A stretch of 64,000 nt of DNA from Shinella kummerowiae (lineage in GTDB: Bacteria > Pseudomonadota > Alphaproteobacteria > Rhizobiales > Rhizobiaceae): contig NZ_WUMK01000003.1 of assembly GCF_009827055.1 (NCBI RefSeq), forward strand, positions 496,001 through 560,000, read 5' to 3'. The translations under genes were made by a program, and so were the position numbers. The notes beneath the pieces are model-generated. The model was not told where the DNA came from and did not search any database. It worked only from the letters and a program-made list of their open reading frames with translations. Positions 55,533-63,842 of the stretch are shown one piece after another. Each line of letters opens with the position of its first letter. The first letter of the stretch is position 1.

Positions 55533-55865
55533 TCAGGTCGGCATCGCAAGCAGGATCGACGCCGGCGCATTGGTGCGGTTGACCAGCGCACGCGCTTCGC
55601 CCGGCGCCAGCCGGCAACTGTCGAGCACGCCAAGCGTGACGGCGGCATCGACGGTTTCCACGGTCACCTCGCCAGCGACGACGATGTAGATCTTCTCCAC
55701 CGCCGCGTCCTTGAGCGAGGTATGCCCGCCCGGCAGAAGGTGCGACAGGCCGATCCAGATCGTGTCCGTCACCGTCGCCTCCTTGCCTTGCAGGCGCAGG
55801 CAGCGCATGTCGTAGTGTTCCGGAGCCTCGTAAGGCTTCGCCTCGCTGTAGCGGGTGACCTGCAT
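55533..55865 (-). CDS. Small cupin-domain protein
   Basis: 110 residues, single cupin barrel. 'HLLPGGHTSLKDAAVEKIYI' provides candidate metal ligands, while the second cupin motif ('APGEARALVNRT') lacks its usual His, so metal binding may be incomplete. It could be a small isomerase, a hydrolase-type cupin or a substrate sensor. Adjacent genes are 9 and 24 bases away, so it is part of the operon. Confidence 0.75.
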   Translation of the reverse strand: MQVTRYSEAKPYEAPEHYDMRCLRLQGKEATVTDTIWIGLSHLLPGGHTSLKDAAVEKIYIVVAGEVTVETVDAAVTLGVLDSCRLAPGEARALVNRTNAPASILLAMPT

Positions 55866-55874
55866 GGTGCCTCC

Positions 55875-56879
55875 TTACGGCTTGAGCAGCACCCGCTCGG
55901 GCGTTCCGCGCAGCACCGAAGCGTAGGCCTTCGCAGCGTCAGCAAGATCGTAGCAGCAGTCAGGGTTGATCGGGAACGGCTTGAGCAAACCTTCCTCGAA
56001 CTTCAACTTCAACCTGTCGAAGATCCGCGCACCGTCCACGGACGACAGCGCCAGCGTGTCGATGCCGATATATTTGTGGCGACCGCGGAAGAAGTTGAAG
56101 ATGTCGAAGGGCACGGCGCGATCGAAGGTCGAGATGAAGATCTGCCGCGCCTGCTTGGCCATCGCCTTGTTGGCGATCTCGAAATAGGGGCTGCCGACGG
56201 TGTTGAAAACGATATCGGCACCATGGCCGTCGGTCATGTCACGAACGATGGCCGCGACATCGTCTACCGCGCTGTTCAGTATCGTGACCGGACCATTGGT
56301 GTGGCCCATCAAGGGCTGATCATTGTATTCGACGGCGAAGACCTTTGCCCCGGCCATCGTGGCAAGCTGGATCGCCGCCTGCCCGACCTTGCCATTGCCG
56401 CCGCAGACCAGAACGACATCGGTCGGCTGGGCGCCGCCGGCCTCGCGCAGGCCCTCATAGGCCGTGATGAACGGCACGCCGACCGAGCCGGCCTCTTCCA
56501 TGGAGAAAGTCTTCGGCTTGGCGCGCACCGCCTTCTGGTCAAGCACCATCCATTTGCCATGGCTGCCATCCTGGCTGATGCCGAGTTCGCCGCCACCGCC
56601 CCAGACTTCCATGCCGATCATCTGCGAAGGCCCCTCGCGCACGATGCCGCCGAAGTCGCGGCCCGGTATGCGCGGCCAGATGGCATGCGGCATGTGGCCG
56701 AGCGAGGCCTTGACGTCGCTGGGATTGACCCCCGCCGCCACGATCTCGACCAGCACCTGGCCCGGGCCAGGACGCGGTATGGCCACCTCGACGACGTCGA
56801 TCAGAAGATTGTCGAGGTCCGGTGATTTCTGGGAAACCCTGAGGGCGTTGCCGGCTTTGGCGCTTGTTTGAATGTTCAT
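55875..56879 (-). CDS. Quinone oxidoreductase-like medium-chain reductase
   Basis: 334 residues, MDR superfamily. 'GVNPSDVKASLGHMPHAIWP' and 'PGRDFGGIVREG' begin the GroES-like domain and 'VVLVCGGNGKVGQAAIQLAT' is the nucleotide site. The zinc-binding cysteines of alcohol dehydrogenases are absent, as in NADPH quinone or enoyl reductases. In this operon it might reduce an unsaturated ring-cleavage product such as maleylacetate (speculative). It starts 31 bases after BKACE. Confidence 0.85.
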   Translation of the reverse strand: MNIQTSAKAGNALRVSQKSPDLDNLLIDVVEVAIPRPGPGQVLVEIVAAGVNPSDVKASLGHMPHAIWPRIPGRDFGGIVREGPSQMIGMEVWGGGGELGISQDGSHGKWMVLDQKAVRAKPKTFSMEEAGSVGVPFITAYEGLREAGGAQPTDVVLVCGGNGKVGQAAIQLATMAGAKVFAVEYNDQPLMGHTNGPVTILNSAVDDVAAIVRDMTDGHGADIVFNTVGSPYFEIANKAMAKQARQIFISTFDRAVPFDIFNFFRGRHKYIGIDTLALSSVDGARIFDRLKLKFEEGLLKPFPINPDCCYDLADAAKAYASVLRGTPERVLLKP

Positions 56880-56910
56880 GTCTCAGTCTCCTTTGCTTCA
56901 GCTGCGCCGC

Positions 56911-57789
56911 TCAGGCTGCAAGCCCCAAGATTTCCCTGGCCTCCGACGGACCGGCAATCTGCCCGCCGAGTTTCTCGATGAGGTCGCGGGCGCGCTCCAC
57001 CAGTTCACCATTGCCTTTCGCCAGCACGCCCTTGGCGATGTAGGAATTGTCCTCGAGGCCGACGCGGACATGCCCGCCGAGCAGATAGGCCTGCATCGCC
57101 ATCGGAAACGACATCCGGCCGACGCCGAAACCCGTCCAGACGGCGTCACCAGGAAACATGCGCGCAGCGGTCGCCATGACATCGGTCGTGGCGGGAAAGC
57201 CGTACTTGACGCCCGTGACGATGGTGAACATCGCCGGTGACTTCAGCACGCCCGCCTTCAGCAAATCCTGTGCGAGGACGATATGGCCGGTGTCGAAGAC
57301 CTCGAGTTCCGGCTTTGACCCGGCCTCATTGATAAGGTCGGCCATGATCTTCACATTGCCGGGGGTGTTGATCACCACCTCATTGCCGAAGGTCATGGTG
57401 TTGAGGTCTAGCGTGGCGATGTCGGGCTTCAGCGCGGTGATGTGTTCGACGCGCTTTTCCGGCCGCATCAGCGTCGTGCGCGGACCGGCCACCGCCGGAT
57501 TTTCATCGCTCGGGTGATAACGTCCGCCCGGTCCCGTGGTCACGTTGAGGATCAGCGCGGTGTTTCTCGCCCGGATCCTCTCGACCACCTCGCGGTAGTG
57601 CTTCAGCTCCATCGACGGCTTCGCGGTCTCGGGATCGCGCACATGGATGTGGGCGATGGCAGCCCCGGCATCCGCCGCCTCGAGACAGGCATTCGCAATC
57701 TCCTCCGGCGTCACCGGCAGGTCGGGATGATTCTCCCGTGTCGTCAGGTTGCCGGTCACGGCACAGGTGATGATGACTTTCGGCTGCAT
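56911..57789 (-). CDS. BKACE-family beta-keto acid cleavage enzyme
   Basis: 292 residues, formerly DUF849. It condenses a beta-keto acid with acetyl-CoA and splits the product into acetoacetate and a new CoA ester. Zinc ligands His47 and His49 ('IAHIHVRDPE') and the late 'HVRVGLEDNSY' Glu are present. ATG at 57789 shares one base with the stop of the SDR gene (TAATG), so the pair is coupled. Family substrates include 5-amino-3-oxohexanoate, dehydrocarnitine and others; with a ring-cleavage dioxygenase nearby, 3-oxoadipate is a sensible guess (inference). Confidence 0.9.
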   Translation of the reverse strand: MQPKVIITCAVTGNLTTRENHPDLPVTPEEIANACLEAADAGAAIAHIHVRDPETAKPSMELKHYREVVERIRARNTALILNVTTGPGGRYHPSDENPAVAGPRTTLMRPEKRVEHITALKPDIATLDLNTMTFGNEVVINTPGNVKIMADLINEAGSKPELEVFDTGHIVLAQDLLKAGVLKSPAMFTIVTGVKYGFPATTDVMATAARMFPGDAVWTGFGVGRMSFPMAMQAYLLGGHVRVGLEDNSYIAKGVLAKGNGELVERARDLIEKLGGQIAGPSEAREILGLAA

Positions 57790-58550
57790 TACAGGTGCCT
57801 TCCTCCATCGACGACAATCCGACTGCCGGTCGAGAACTTCAGGTGCGTTGCGCAGGAGACGATCGCCTCGGCGACATCCACCGGGCTGGTGATCCGTCTG
57901 AGCGGCGTGGTCGCGGCGACCTTGTCGGCAAATTCCTTGCCCCGGCCGGGCACGAATTGCGTGTCGACAGCCCCGGGTGACACCACCATGACCCGGATTT
58001 CCGGTGCGAGCGCCCTGCCCAGCGAGTTCGCCATGATGTCGATGCCTGCCTTCGCGCCGCAATAGGCGACGTTTGAGCCGACGCCGGTGAAGCCCGCAAT
58101 CGACGAGACATTGACGATCAAGCCGTCGCCGCCTGCTTTCAGCGCTGGAGCAAAGGCGCGGATAGTAGCGAAGACGCCGCGCCAGTTGTTGATGAAGATG
58201 CGATCGATCATCTCGTCCGTCAGGGCATCGAGATCGGCATGCGCCACCGGCTCGGTGACGCCTGCGGTATTGACCAGGATGTCCGCCCGGCCGAGCCTTT
58301 GCAGCACCGCATCCCGGAACGCTTCGATGGTCGCGGTCTCCTCGATGGAGACCGGCAGCGCGACATGGCCTTCGCCCGCCAGTCCGGCAACAATTTCCTC
58401 GGCCTTCTGTCTGCCCGCGCGATAACCGACGACGACCGTCGCACCGGCGGCGGCGAGCATTCGGCAGGTCTCGCGGCCGATACCGCCGGAACCACCGACG
58501 ACGACAGCCACCTTGCCCTCAAGCGGATGATGGGAGTTCTGCACGGCCAT
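57789..58550 (-). CDS. Short-chain dehydrogenase/reductase of the catabolic operon
   Basis: 253 residues: Rossmann 'VVVGGSGGIGRETCRMLAAA', catalytic Tyr/Lys in 'VAYCGAKAGIDIM' and C-terminal 'TGSRIVVDGGRHL'. It lies 3 bases after the dioxygenase stop and is coupled to BKACE by TAATG, which suggests it makes the beta-keto acid used by BKACE by oxidising a beta-hydroxy acid (inference). Confidence 0.9.
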   Translation of the reverse strand: MAVQNSHHPLEGKVAVVVGGSGGIGRETCRMLAAAGATVVVGYRAGRQKAEEIVAGLAGEGHVALPVSIEETATIEAFRDAVLQRLGRADILVNTAGVTEPVAHADLDALTDEMIDRIFINNWRGVFATIRAFAPALKAGGDGLIVNVSSIAGFTGVGSNVAYCGAKAGIDIMANSLGRALAPEIRVMVVSPGAVDTQFVPGRGKEFADKVAATTPLRRITSPVDVAEAIVSCATHLKFSTGSRIVVDGGRHL

Positions 58551-58553
58551 GGC

Positions 58554-59501
58554 TCAGCTCTTCTTTCCCGAAATCGGCGGAACGGGGAGTGTCGATGTGC
58601 CGGGCACCAGCTTGAAATCGTACTTGCAGGTATAGAAGGGCAGGCTCGCGTCCGGATAATCGGGATGCGGCTCGGTATGCATGACGAAATTCCCGACGAT
58701 CTGTTGTTTGGCGCCGAAGACAACGTCCGCCGCCAGCGCCTCGGGCGCATCGGAAAAGATCTGCGTGACCAGGGTCTTGTGCCCCGGCGCGGAAACGATG
58801 AAGTGAACATGCGCCGGCCGCATCGATTCGCGGTTCTGCGCCCGCAGCAGCACGCCGACGGGACCGTCGGTCGGCACGGGATAGCCCGCCGGCTTCACCG
58901 AGCTGAAATGGTACCGGCCATCGGCCTCGCTCGTGAACTTGCCACGAAGGTTGCAGTCCTCCTGGGTTTCATCCTGGTTCTCGTAGAGCCCCACGGGTGA
59001 TGCCTGCCAGACATCGAGCACCGCGCCCGCAACCGGCGCACCATCGATACCGACCACCCTGCCGGAGAAGAAAAGCGAGGCGCCGGGCGTTTCAGAACGG
59101 GCGATGCAATCGCCATTCCCGCAGACTGGCGCCCCACCACGATAGAATGGCCCGAGCAGCGCCGACATCGTCTCGCCCTGCATGCCATCATTGTTGATGA
59201 GGTCGATCAGCGTGGAAGCGCCGAGCACATCGGCCGCAAGCACCACCTCATTGTGGAATTCGTTCGTCCGTTGGCCGATCTCGACGATCCAGCGCAGCGC
59301 ATATTCGAACTCCTCCTCGGTCGGGCGCGTCTTGAGGATGAATTGGTGGAGGTGTTCCACCAGCGCGGTCATGATTTCCTTCAGCCGCGGATTTTCGGTA
59401 TCCGCCATCGCCGCAAGCACGGTGGGCGTTACATCGGCTTCCGTCGTGATGAGCTTGGGGGTGGTGCTGACATAGTCCATTTCATCCTCCACTGCGTTCA
59501 T
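58554..59501 (-). CDS. Intradiol ring-cleavage dioxygenase (catechol/hydroxyquinol 1,2-dioxygenase type)
   Basis: 315 residues. An N-terminal helical dimerisation domain (about 20-120) and the beta-sandwich catalytic domain with Fe(III) ligands Tyr173 ('GLYENQ'), Tyr207 ('AGYPVPTDGPVG'), His231 and His233 ('RPAHVHF'), spaced as in catechol 1,2-dioxygenases. It opens an ortho-dihydroxy ring between the hydroxyls. The substrate could be a catechol, hydroxyquinol or a substituted derivative. ATG at 59501 overlaps the GST stop by four bases; a shorter start, MDYVST, is possible. Confidence 0.92.
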   Translation of the reverse strand: MNAVEDEMDYVSTTPKLITTEADVTPTVLAAMADTENPRLKEIMTALVEHLHQFILKTRPTEEEFEYALRWIVEIGQRTNEFHNEVVLAADVLGASTLIDLINNDGMQGETMSALLGPFYRGGAPVCGNGDCIARSETPGASLFFSGRVVGIDGAPVAGAVLDVWQASPVGLYENQDETQEDCNLRGKFTSEADGRYHFSSVKPAGYPVPTDGPVGVLLRAQNRESMRPAHVHFIVSAPGHKTLVTQIFSDAPEALAADVVFGAKQQIVGNFVMHTEPHPDYPDASLPFYTCKYDFKLVPGTSTLPVPPISGKKS

Positions 59502-60283
59502 GCGTGCATGGCTTCAGGCCGCTTGGCATCGGCCTGCAGGTGCGGGTATTTTTCGGTCAATAGCGACCCGTGATAGTAGGTTGCGGAGAAGGCGGGCGTT
59601 TCCCGGATCCGCTCGAGCCAGCGGCCGATGGCGGGTGCATTTTGCCACATGCCGGAAAGCCGGATGTCGTCCATCCGCACGATGACGGGCATGATCGCGA
59701 TATCGGCAAGGCTGAGCTCCGCGCCCATCAACCAGGGCCCGCCGCTGGCGGCGAGCCACGTCGCCATGCGGTCGGTGCCGCGCTGCAGCCGCCCCAGGGC
59801 CTCGTCCATGTCGGCCTTCGGGAAGCCGGTCCGCCCCATCTTCATGAGGAATTCGCGGCGCAGGGGCTTGCTGTCGCAAAGCGCCTGGAATTCCTCATCG
59901 CTCATGGCCTGGAAGTGCGGAAGGAAGGCGAGGTTATACGATGGCACGCGAACAGCCGGTGTTGGCACCTCATCGATGAAACGCATCATCGATCGCATCT
60001 CCGCCACCTTGAGCGGGTCACTCGGCCTCAGCGGTGCCACACCGCCGAGGATATCCTCGAGATACTCCATGATGACGGCGGAATCCGTGACCGGCGCACC
60101 ATCGTGAACCAGGGTCGGCACCACGCCGTTGGGATTGATCGCGAGGTATTCGGGCTTGAGCTGATCTCCCTTGAAGAGGTCGAGCTTGTGTTCCTCGAAG
60201 GCCTTGCCCTTGACGTGAAGGGTATAACGCACGCGCTGGCTGCATGTGGACTGCGGCGCATTGTAGAGCACGAATTCCGGCAT
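59498..60283 (-). CDS. Glutathione S-transferase, LigF/beta-etherase-like
   Basis: 261 residues: thioredoxin-like N-domain with 'INPNGVVPTLVHDG' and 'TDSAVIMEYLEDIL', and a long helical C-domain ('MSDEEFQALCD', 'LADIAIMPVIVRM'). The stretch 'LRPSDPLKVAEMRSMMRFID' and the MSDEEF element closely resemble what I remember of Sphingobium LigF, which cleaves beta-aryl ethers of lignin dimers with glutathione. The candidate catalytic residues near the N-terminus are Ser12, Thr13 or Ser15. Other GST roles (isomerase, dehalogenase) remain possible. It precedes the ring-cleavage dioxygenase in the operon. Confidence 0.82.
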   Translation of the reverse strand: MPEFVLYNAPQSTCSQRVRYTLHVKGKAFEEHKLDLFKGDQLKPEYLAINPNGVVPTLVHDGAPVTDSAVIMEYLEDILGGVAPLRPSDPLKVAEMRSMMRFIDEVPTPAVRVPSYNLAFLPHFQAMSDEEFQALCDSKPLRREFLMKMGRTGFPKADMDEALGRLQRGTDRMATWLAASGGPWLMGAELSLADIAIMPVIVRMDDIRLSGMWQNAPAIGRWLERIRETPAFSATYYHGSLLTEKYPHLQADAKRPEAMHA

Positions 60284-60347
60284 ACCGATTTCCTCTCTTT
60301 GACCGTACGAGCCGTATTCTCTGTTGTCGGGGGCCGTTGGCTTGCCG

Positions 60348-61394
60348 CTAGTCCCAGTTGAGGACGCGGGGGAGCTTTCCGCTTCTGGCCAACGTTCCGA
60401 CCAGTCCGAGCGGGAAGAAGATCAGGCCGATCGCCATCACCAGGCCGGTGCCGAGGATGTTGATTTCGGACGCCCCCATCGTGGCGACGAAGAGCTCGTT
60501 GAGCGCGACGATCAGGATCGCGCCAATCACCGGCCCGGCAATCGTGCCCTTGCCGCCGAGGATGCACATCAGCACCATGTTGGCCGAGATCAGGATGAGC
60601 AGGAAAATGTTCGGCCGGAGGTAGGTCAGGTATTCTCCCCACACCGCGCCCGCCATGCCGACGAAGAAGGCCGAGAGTGCAAAGGCCGTGACCTTGTAGA
60701 AGCGTGTATCGATACCCGCGCTTTCCGCCTTGATTTCGTCCTTGGACAGGGCGCGCAAGCCAAGCCCGAACTTCGAGTGCTTGATCTTGTAGGCCGACCA
60801 CACGGTGAAGGCGGCGATCGCCAGCATTGCGTAGTAGTAAGGCACCTTGGCCCACTGCACCGACAAGTCGTTCGGCGGCAGGGTCAGGCCGTTGGCGCCG
60901 CCAATGAAGTGCCAGTTGTCGAACAGGATGCGGGCGATCATCAAAAGGGCGATCGACGAGATAATGAAGCTCGGGCCGCGCACTTTCAACGTGACCATTC
61001 CGACGGCATAGCCGAGTGCCGCCGCGACAAGGCCGGCAAGCGGCGCGGTGACCAACGTGGAGATGCCGTAGCGCGCCAAGATCATGCCCGAAAAATACCC
61101 GCCGACACCGAAGAACACGGCGTGGCCGAGCGAGACATAGCCGGCAAAACCGCCGAGGATGTTCCAACCCGACGCCATGGCGACGTAGGAGGCGGTGAAG
61201 AGCACGAGGTGCAGGACATAATTGTAGTTGCCGACAAATTGCAGCAGCGGCAGCGCGGCGAGCAAGACAAGCAGGGTGAGCGGGAACCAGGTTGCCCTCG
61301 TCTGATCGGCCTTGCGCGACAGCTTTTCATTGTGAGCGCGGCGCGCCTCGATCACAGCGCTGGCGCTGGAGTCCTGAAGGGTAACGGCCATCAT
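60348..61394 (-). CDS. livM: LIV-type ABC transporter permease LivM
   Basis: 348-residue inner-membrane permease: 'GYVSLGHAVFFGVGGYFSGM' and 'GPSFIISSIALLMIARI' are typical of LivM, with about ten helices and an N-terminal cytosolic tail. ATG at 61394 overlaps the livH stop (ATGA). A longer frame upstream is not real. Confidence 0.92.
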   Translation of the reverse strand: MMAVTLQDSSASAVIEARRAHNEKLSRKADQTRATWFPLTLLVLLAALPLLQFVGNYNYVLHLVLFTASYVAMASGWNILGGFAGYVSLGHAVFFGVGGYFSGMILARYGISTLVTAPLAGLVAAALGYAVGMVTLKVRGPSFIISSIALLMIARILFDNWHFIGGANGLTLPPNDLSVQWAKVPYYYAMLAIAAFTVWSAYKIKHSKFGLGLRALSKDEIKAESAGIDTRFYKVTAFALSAFFVGMAGAVWGEYLTYLRPNIFLLILISANMVLMCILGGKGTIAGPVIGAILIVALNELFVATMGASEINILGTGLVMAIGLIFFPLGLVGTLARSGKLPRVLNWD

Positions 61395-62269
61395 GCCATC
61401 TCCGGTTTTTCGCCGAACAGCCCCTGGGGCCGGACAAGCAGAATGATGAAAAGGGCGAGGAAGAAGGTCAGCGTCGACCAAGTCGCGCCGATCCAGGTGC
61501 CGACAAAGGCGGCGACCACGGAAAGGATGAGCGCTCCCACCACCGTGCCGAGGATGCTGCCCATCCCGCCCAGCACCACCACCGACATCAGCATGGCGAT
61601 CCATTCCCAGTGTTTGGCCGGGAAGAAGCTGAACACGAAGCTGACGAGCGATCCGGCGGCACCGGCGAGGGCAAGGCCGATGGCGAAGGCGAGCACGCTG
61701 ATGAACTGCACGTTGACGCCCAGGAGTTCCGCCGCCTCGCGGTTCTGCGTGGTGGCGCGGATGGCATAGCCGAGCCGCGAATATTTGAGGAACAAGGACA
61801 GTCCCGCGATGATCGTCAGCGAGACGATGCCGGCATAGAGCTGCCCCTTGGGGATGAAGACGTCACCGATGAAGAAGGCAGCGGTGGCGTAGTCGGGCGA
61901 CGTCACCCGCTGGGTGTTGGTGAAGAGACCGCCGAGCAGCCCTTCCACCATCATCGCCAGCGCGAAGGTGAGCAGCACCGTCATTTCCGAATATTTGGCG
62001 CTCTTGGCTTCGCGCTGGAACACCAGCCGATAGAGCAGCACGCCGATGGCGGCCATGATGGCGGCTGCGACCGGAAGCATCACGATGGGGTCGATCCCGA
62101 GCGACTTGAAACCCCAATAGGTAATGTAGGCGCCGCCGATGATCAGCGAGGGATGGGCGAGATTGACGATGCGCATCACGCCGAAGACCAGCGACAGGCC
62201 GGACCCCATGAGGGCGATGACGCCGCCAAGCGCCAGGCCCAGTATCAATATCTGCACTATTTCTGCCAT
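61391..62269 (-). CDS. livH: LIV-type ABC transporter permease LivH
   Basis: 292-residue permease: 'LALGGVIALMGSGLSLVFGV' at the N-terminus, 'RIVNLAHPSLIIGGAYITYW' and 'AFAIGLALAGAAGSLVSFVF'. ATG has GAGGAG upstream. It forms the membrane pore with LivM. Confidence 0.93.
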   Translation of the reverse strand: MAEIVQILILGLALGGVIALMGSGLSLVFGVMRIVNLAHPSLIIGGAYITYWGFKSLGIDPIVMLPVAAAIMAAIGVLLYRLVFQREAKSAKYSEMTVLLTFALAMMVEGLLGGLFTNTQRVTSPDYATAAFFIGDVFIPKGQLYAGIVSLTIIAGLSLFLKYSRLGYAIRATTQNREAAELLGVNVQFISVLAFAIGLALAGAAGSLVSFVFSFFPAKHWEWIAMLMSVVVLGGMGSILGTVVGALILSVVAAFVGTWIGATWSTLTFFLALFIILLVRPQGLFGEKPEMA

Positions 62270-62281
62270 GTCTGCTCCTCG

Positions 62282-63010
62282 TCAGGCGGCCTTCTTGCCG
62301 CCGAGGTAGAGTTCCTGGATGCGCGGATCAGCCAGCACCGTGGCGGCCGGGCCTTCGAACAATGTCCGGCCAAGGTCGAGGACAACGCCCCAATCGGCGT
62401 TCTTCAGCCCCATCAGGGCATTCTGTTCGACCAGGAGAACGGTGACGCCCTCTGCCGACATCATCTTCATGATATCGAACATCTCCTGGACCACCTTCGG
62501 CGCCAGGCCGAGGGACGGCTCGTCGAGCATGACGATGTCGGGTCTGATGATGAGCGTGCGGGCCATGGCGAGCGTCTGCTGCTGGCCGCCGGACATGGTG
62601 CCGGCATGCTGGTCGGCACGCTCGCGAAGGATCGGGAAGCGTTCGAGGATGCCGTCGATACGGCGCTCGACCTCCCTTTTGTCATCGATGATGAAGCCGC
62701 CCATGCGCAGGTTCTCGCGCACGGTCATCTTTGCAAACAGTGCGCGCTCCTGCGGCACGAAACAGATGCCCTTGCGCAGGATCTGGTCGGGGCGCAGCCC
62801 GTTCAGGCGTTCGCCCTTGAACATCACGTCGCCCTTGCGGATCGACAGCATGCCGCAGATCGCCTTGAGCAGCGTCGACTTGCCCGCGCCGTTCGGACCG
62901 ATGATGCAATGGACCTTGCCGGGTTCGACGGTCAGATGCGCGCCATCGATGATGGCGGGGCCGTCGCCGTAGCCGGCGGTGATATTGGTAACGTCGAGAA
63001 GTTTCGTCAT
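62282..63010 (-). CDS. livF: LIV-type ABC transporter ATPase LivF
   Basis: 242 residues with Walker A 'GPNGAGKSTLLK', signature 'MSGGQQQTLAMAR' and Walker B 'IVMLDEPSLGLAP'. The ATG shares one base with the livG stop (TGATG). It ends 12 bases before livH. Confidence 0.94.
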   Translation of the reverse strand: MTKLLDVTNITAGYGDGPAIIDGAHLTVEPGKVHCIIGPNGAGKSTLLKAICGMLSIRKGDVMFKGERLNGLRPDQILRKGICFVPQERALFAKMTVRENLRMGGFIIDDKREVERRIDGILERFPILRERADQHAGTMSGGQQQTLAMARTLIIRPDIVMLDEPSLGLAPKVVQEMFDIMKMMSAEGVTVLLVEQNALMGLKNADWGVVLDLGRTLFEGPAATVLADPRIQELYLGGKKAA

Positions 63011-63756
63011 CAGGCTGCCTCGTCTTCCAGGACGCCGCCGAGATAGGCATCGAGCACGTGGGGATCCTTGCGCACCACGTCGGGCGTGCCGGCACAGATG
63101 ACCTTGCCGTGCGCCATGACCACGACCTTGTGCGAGAGACGCATGATCAGGTCCATATTGTGCTCGACGATCAGCACCGTCAGGCCCTTGTCGTTGAGTG
63201 CGCGGATATGGCCGACGATCTCTTCCATCAGCGACGGATTGACCCCACCGGCCGGCTCGTCGAGCAGGATGATCTTGGGGTCGGACATCAGAAGAGCTGC
63301 GAGATCCATGAGCTTCTTCTGCCCATAGGAGAGGTTGTGGCCATCCTCGTGGGCGATGCGGGTGATGCCGAGGAAGTCTAGAATGGACATCGCCTTGTCC
63401 TTTTCCTCCTGCGACATGGCTGGACGGAAAAGTCCGCGCAGGCCATCGACCCTCGACTGGACGATGACATTCTCGATCACCGTCATGTCGCCGAGGTTGC
63501 GCGAGATCTGAAACGTCCGGCTGAGACCCTTGGCCGTGATCTTGTGCGGCCGGAGGTGGTCGATCCGTTCGCCATCGAGCCAGACCTCGCCAGACGTCGG
63601 CGCTGCCGTCCGGCTGATGCAATTGAACGCAGTCGTCTTTCCGGCACCATTCGGTCCAATCAGAGCGGTGATCGCCCCTTTCTCGACCGTGAACGTGGCA
63701 CCGTCGACGGCTTTGATGCCGCCGAAATGCTTACAGAGGTTCTTCACTTCCAGCAT
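63010..63756 (-). CDS. livG: LIV-type ABC transporter ATPase LivG
   Basis: 248 residues with Walker A 'GPNGAGKTTAFN', signature 'LSYGQKKLMDLA' and Walker B 'IILLDEPAGGVNP'. ATG at 63756 begins the typical 'MLEVKNLCKHFGGIKAVDG'; another ATG seven bases upstream is out of frame. A hairpin lies between it and the binding-protein gene. Confidence 0.94.
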   Translation of the reverse strand: MLEVKNLCKHFGGIKAVDGATFTVEKGAITALIGPNGAGKTTAFNCISRTAAPTSGEVWLDGERIDHLRPHKITAKGLSRTFQISRNLGDMTVIENVIVQSRVDGLRGLFRPAMSQEEKDKAMSILDFLGITRIAHEDGHNLSYGQKKLMDLAALLMSDPKIILLDEPAGGVNPSLMEEIVGHIRALNDKGLTVLIVEHNMDLIMRLSHKVVVMAHGKVICAGTPDVVRKDPHVLDAYLGGVLEDEAA

Positions 63757-63800
63757 GCGCCATCTCTCTTTCGCAGTTGCGCCGACACGGGCCGGCGGTG

Positions 63801-63829
63801 GGAAAGATGCCCAAGGCGGGCACCTTTCC
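63801..63829 (-). terminator. Attenuating hairpin between binding-protein gene and livG
   Basis: On the minus strand GGAAAGGTGCCC pairs with GGGCATCTTTCC (one G-U pair), loop of five. Such stems after binding-protein genes often reduce downstream transcription or protect the upstream mRNA, so that binding protein exceeds ATPase. Confidence 0.6.
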
Positions 63830-63842
63830 GCTGCCTGTCCTG

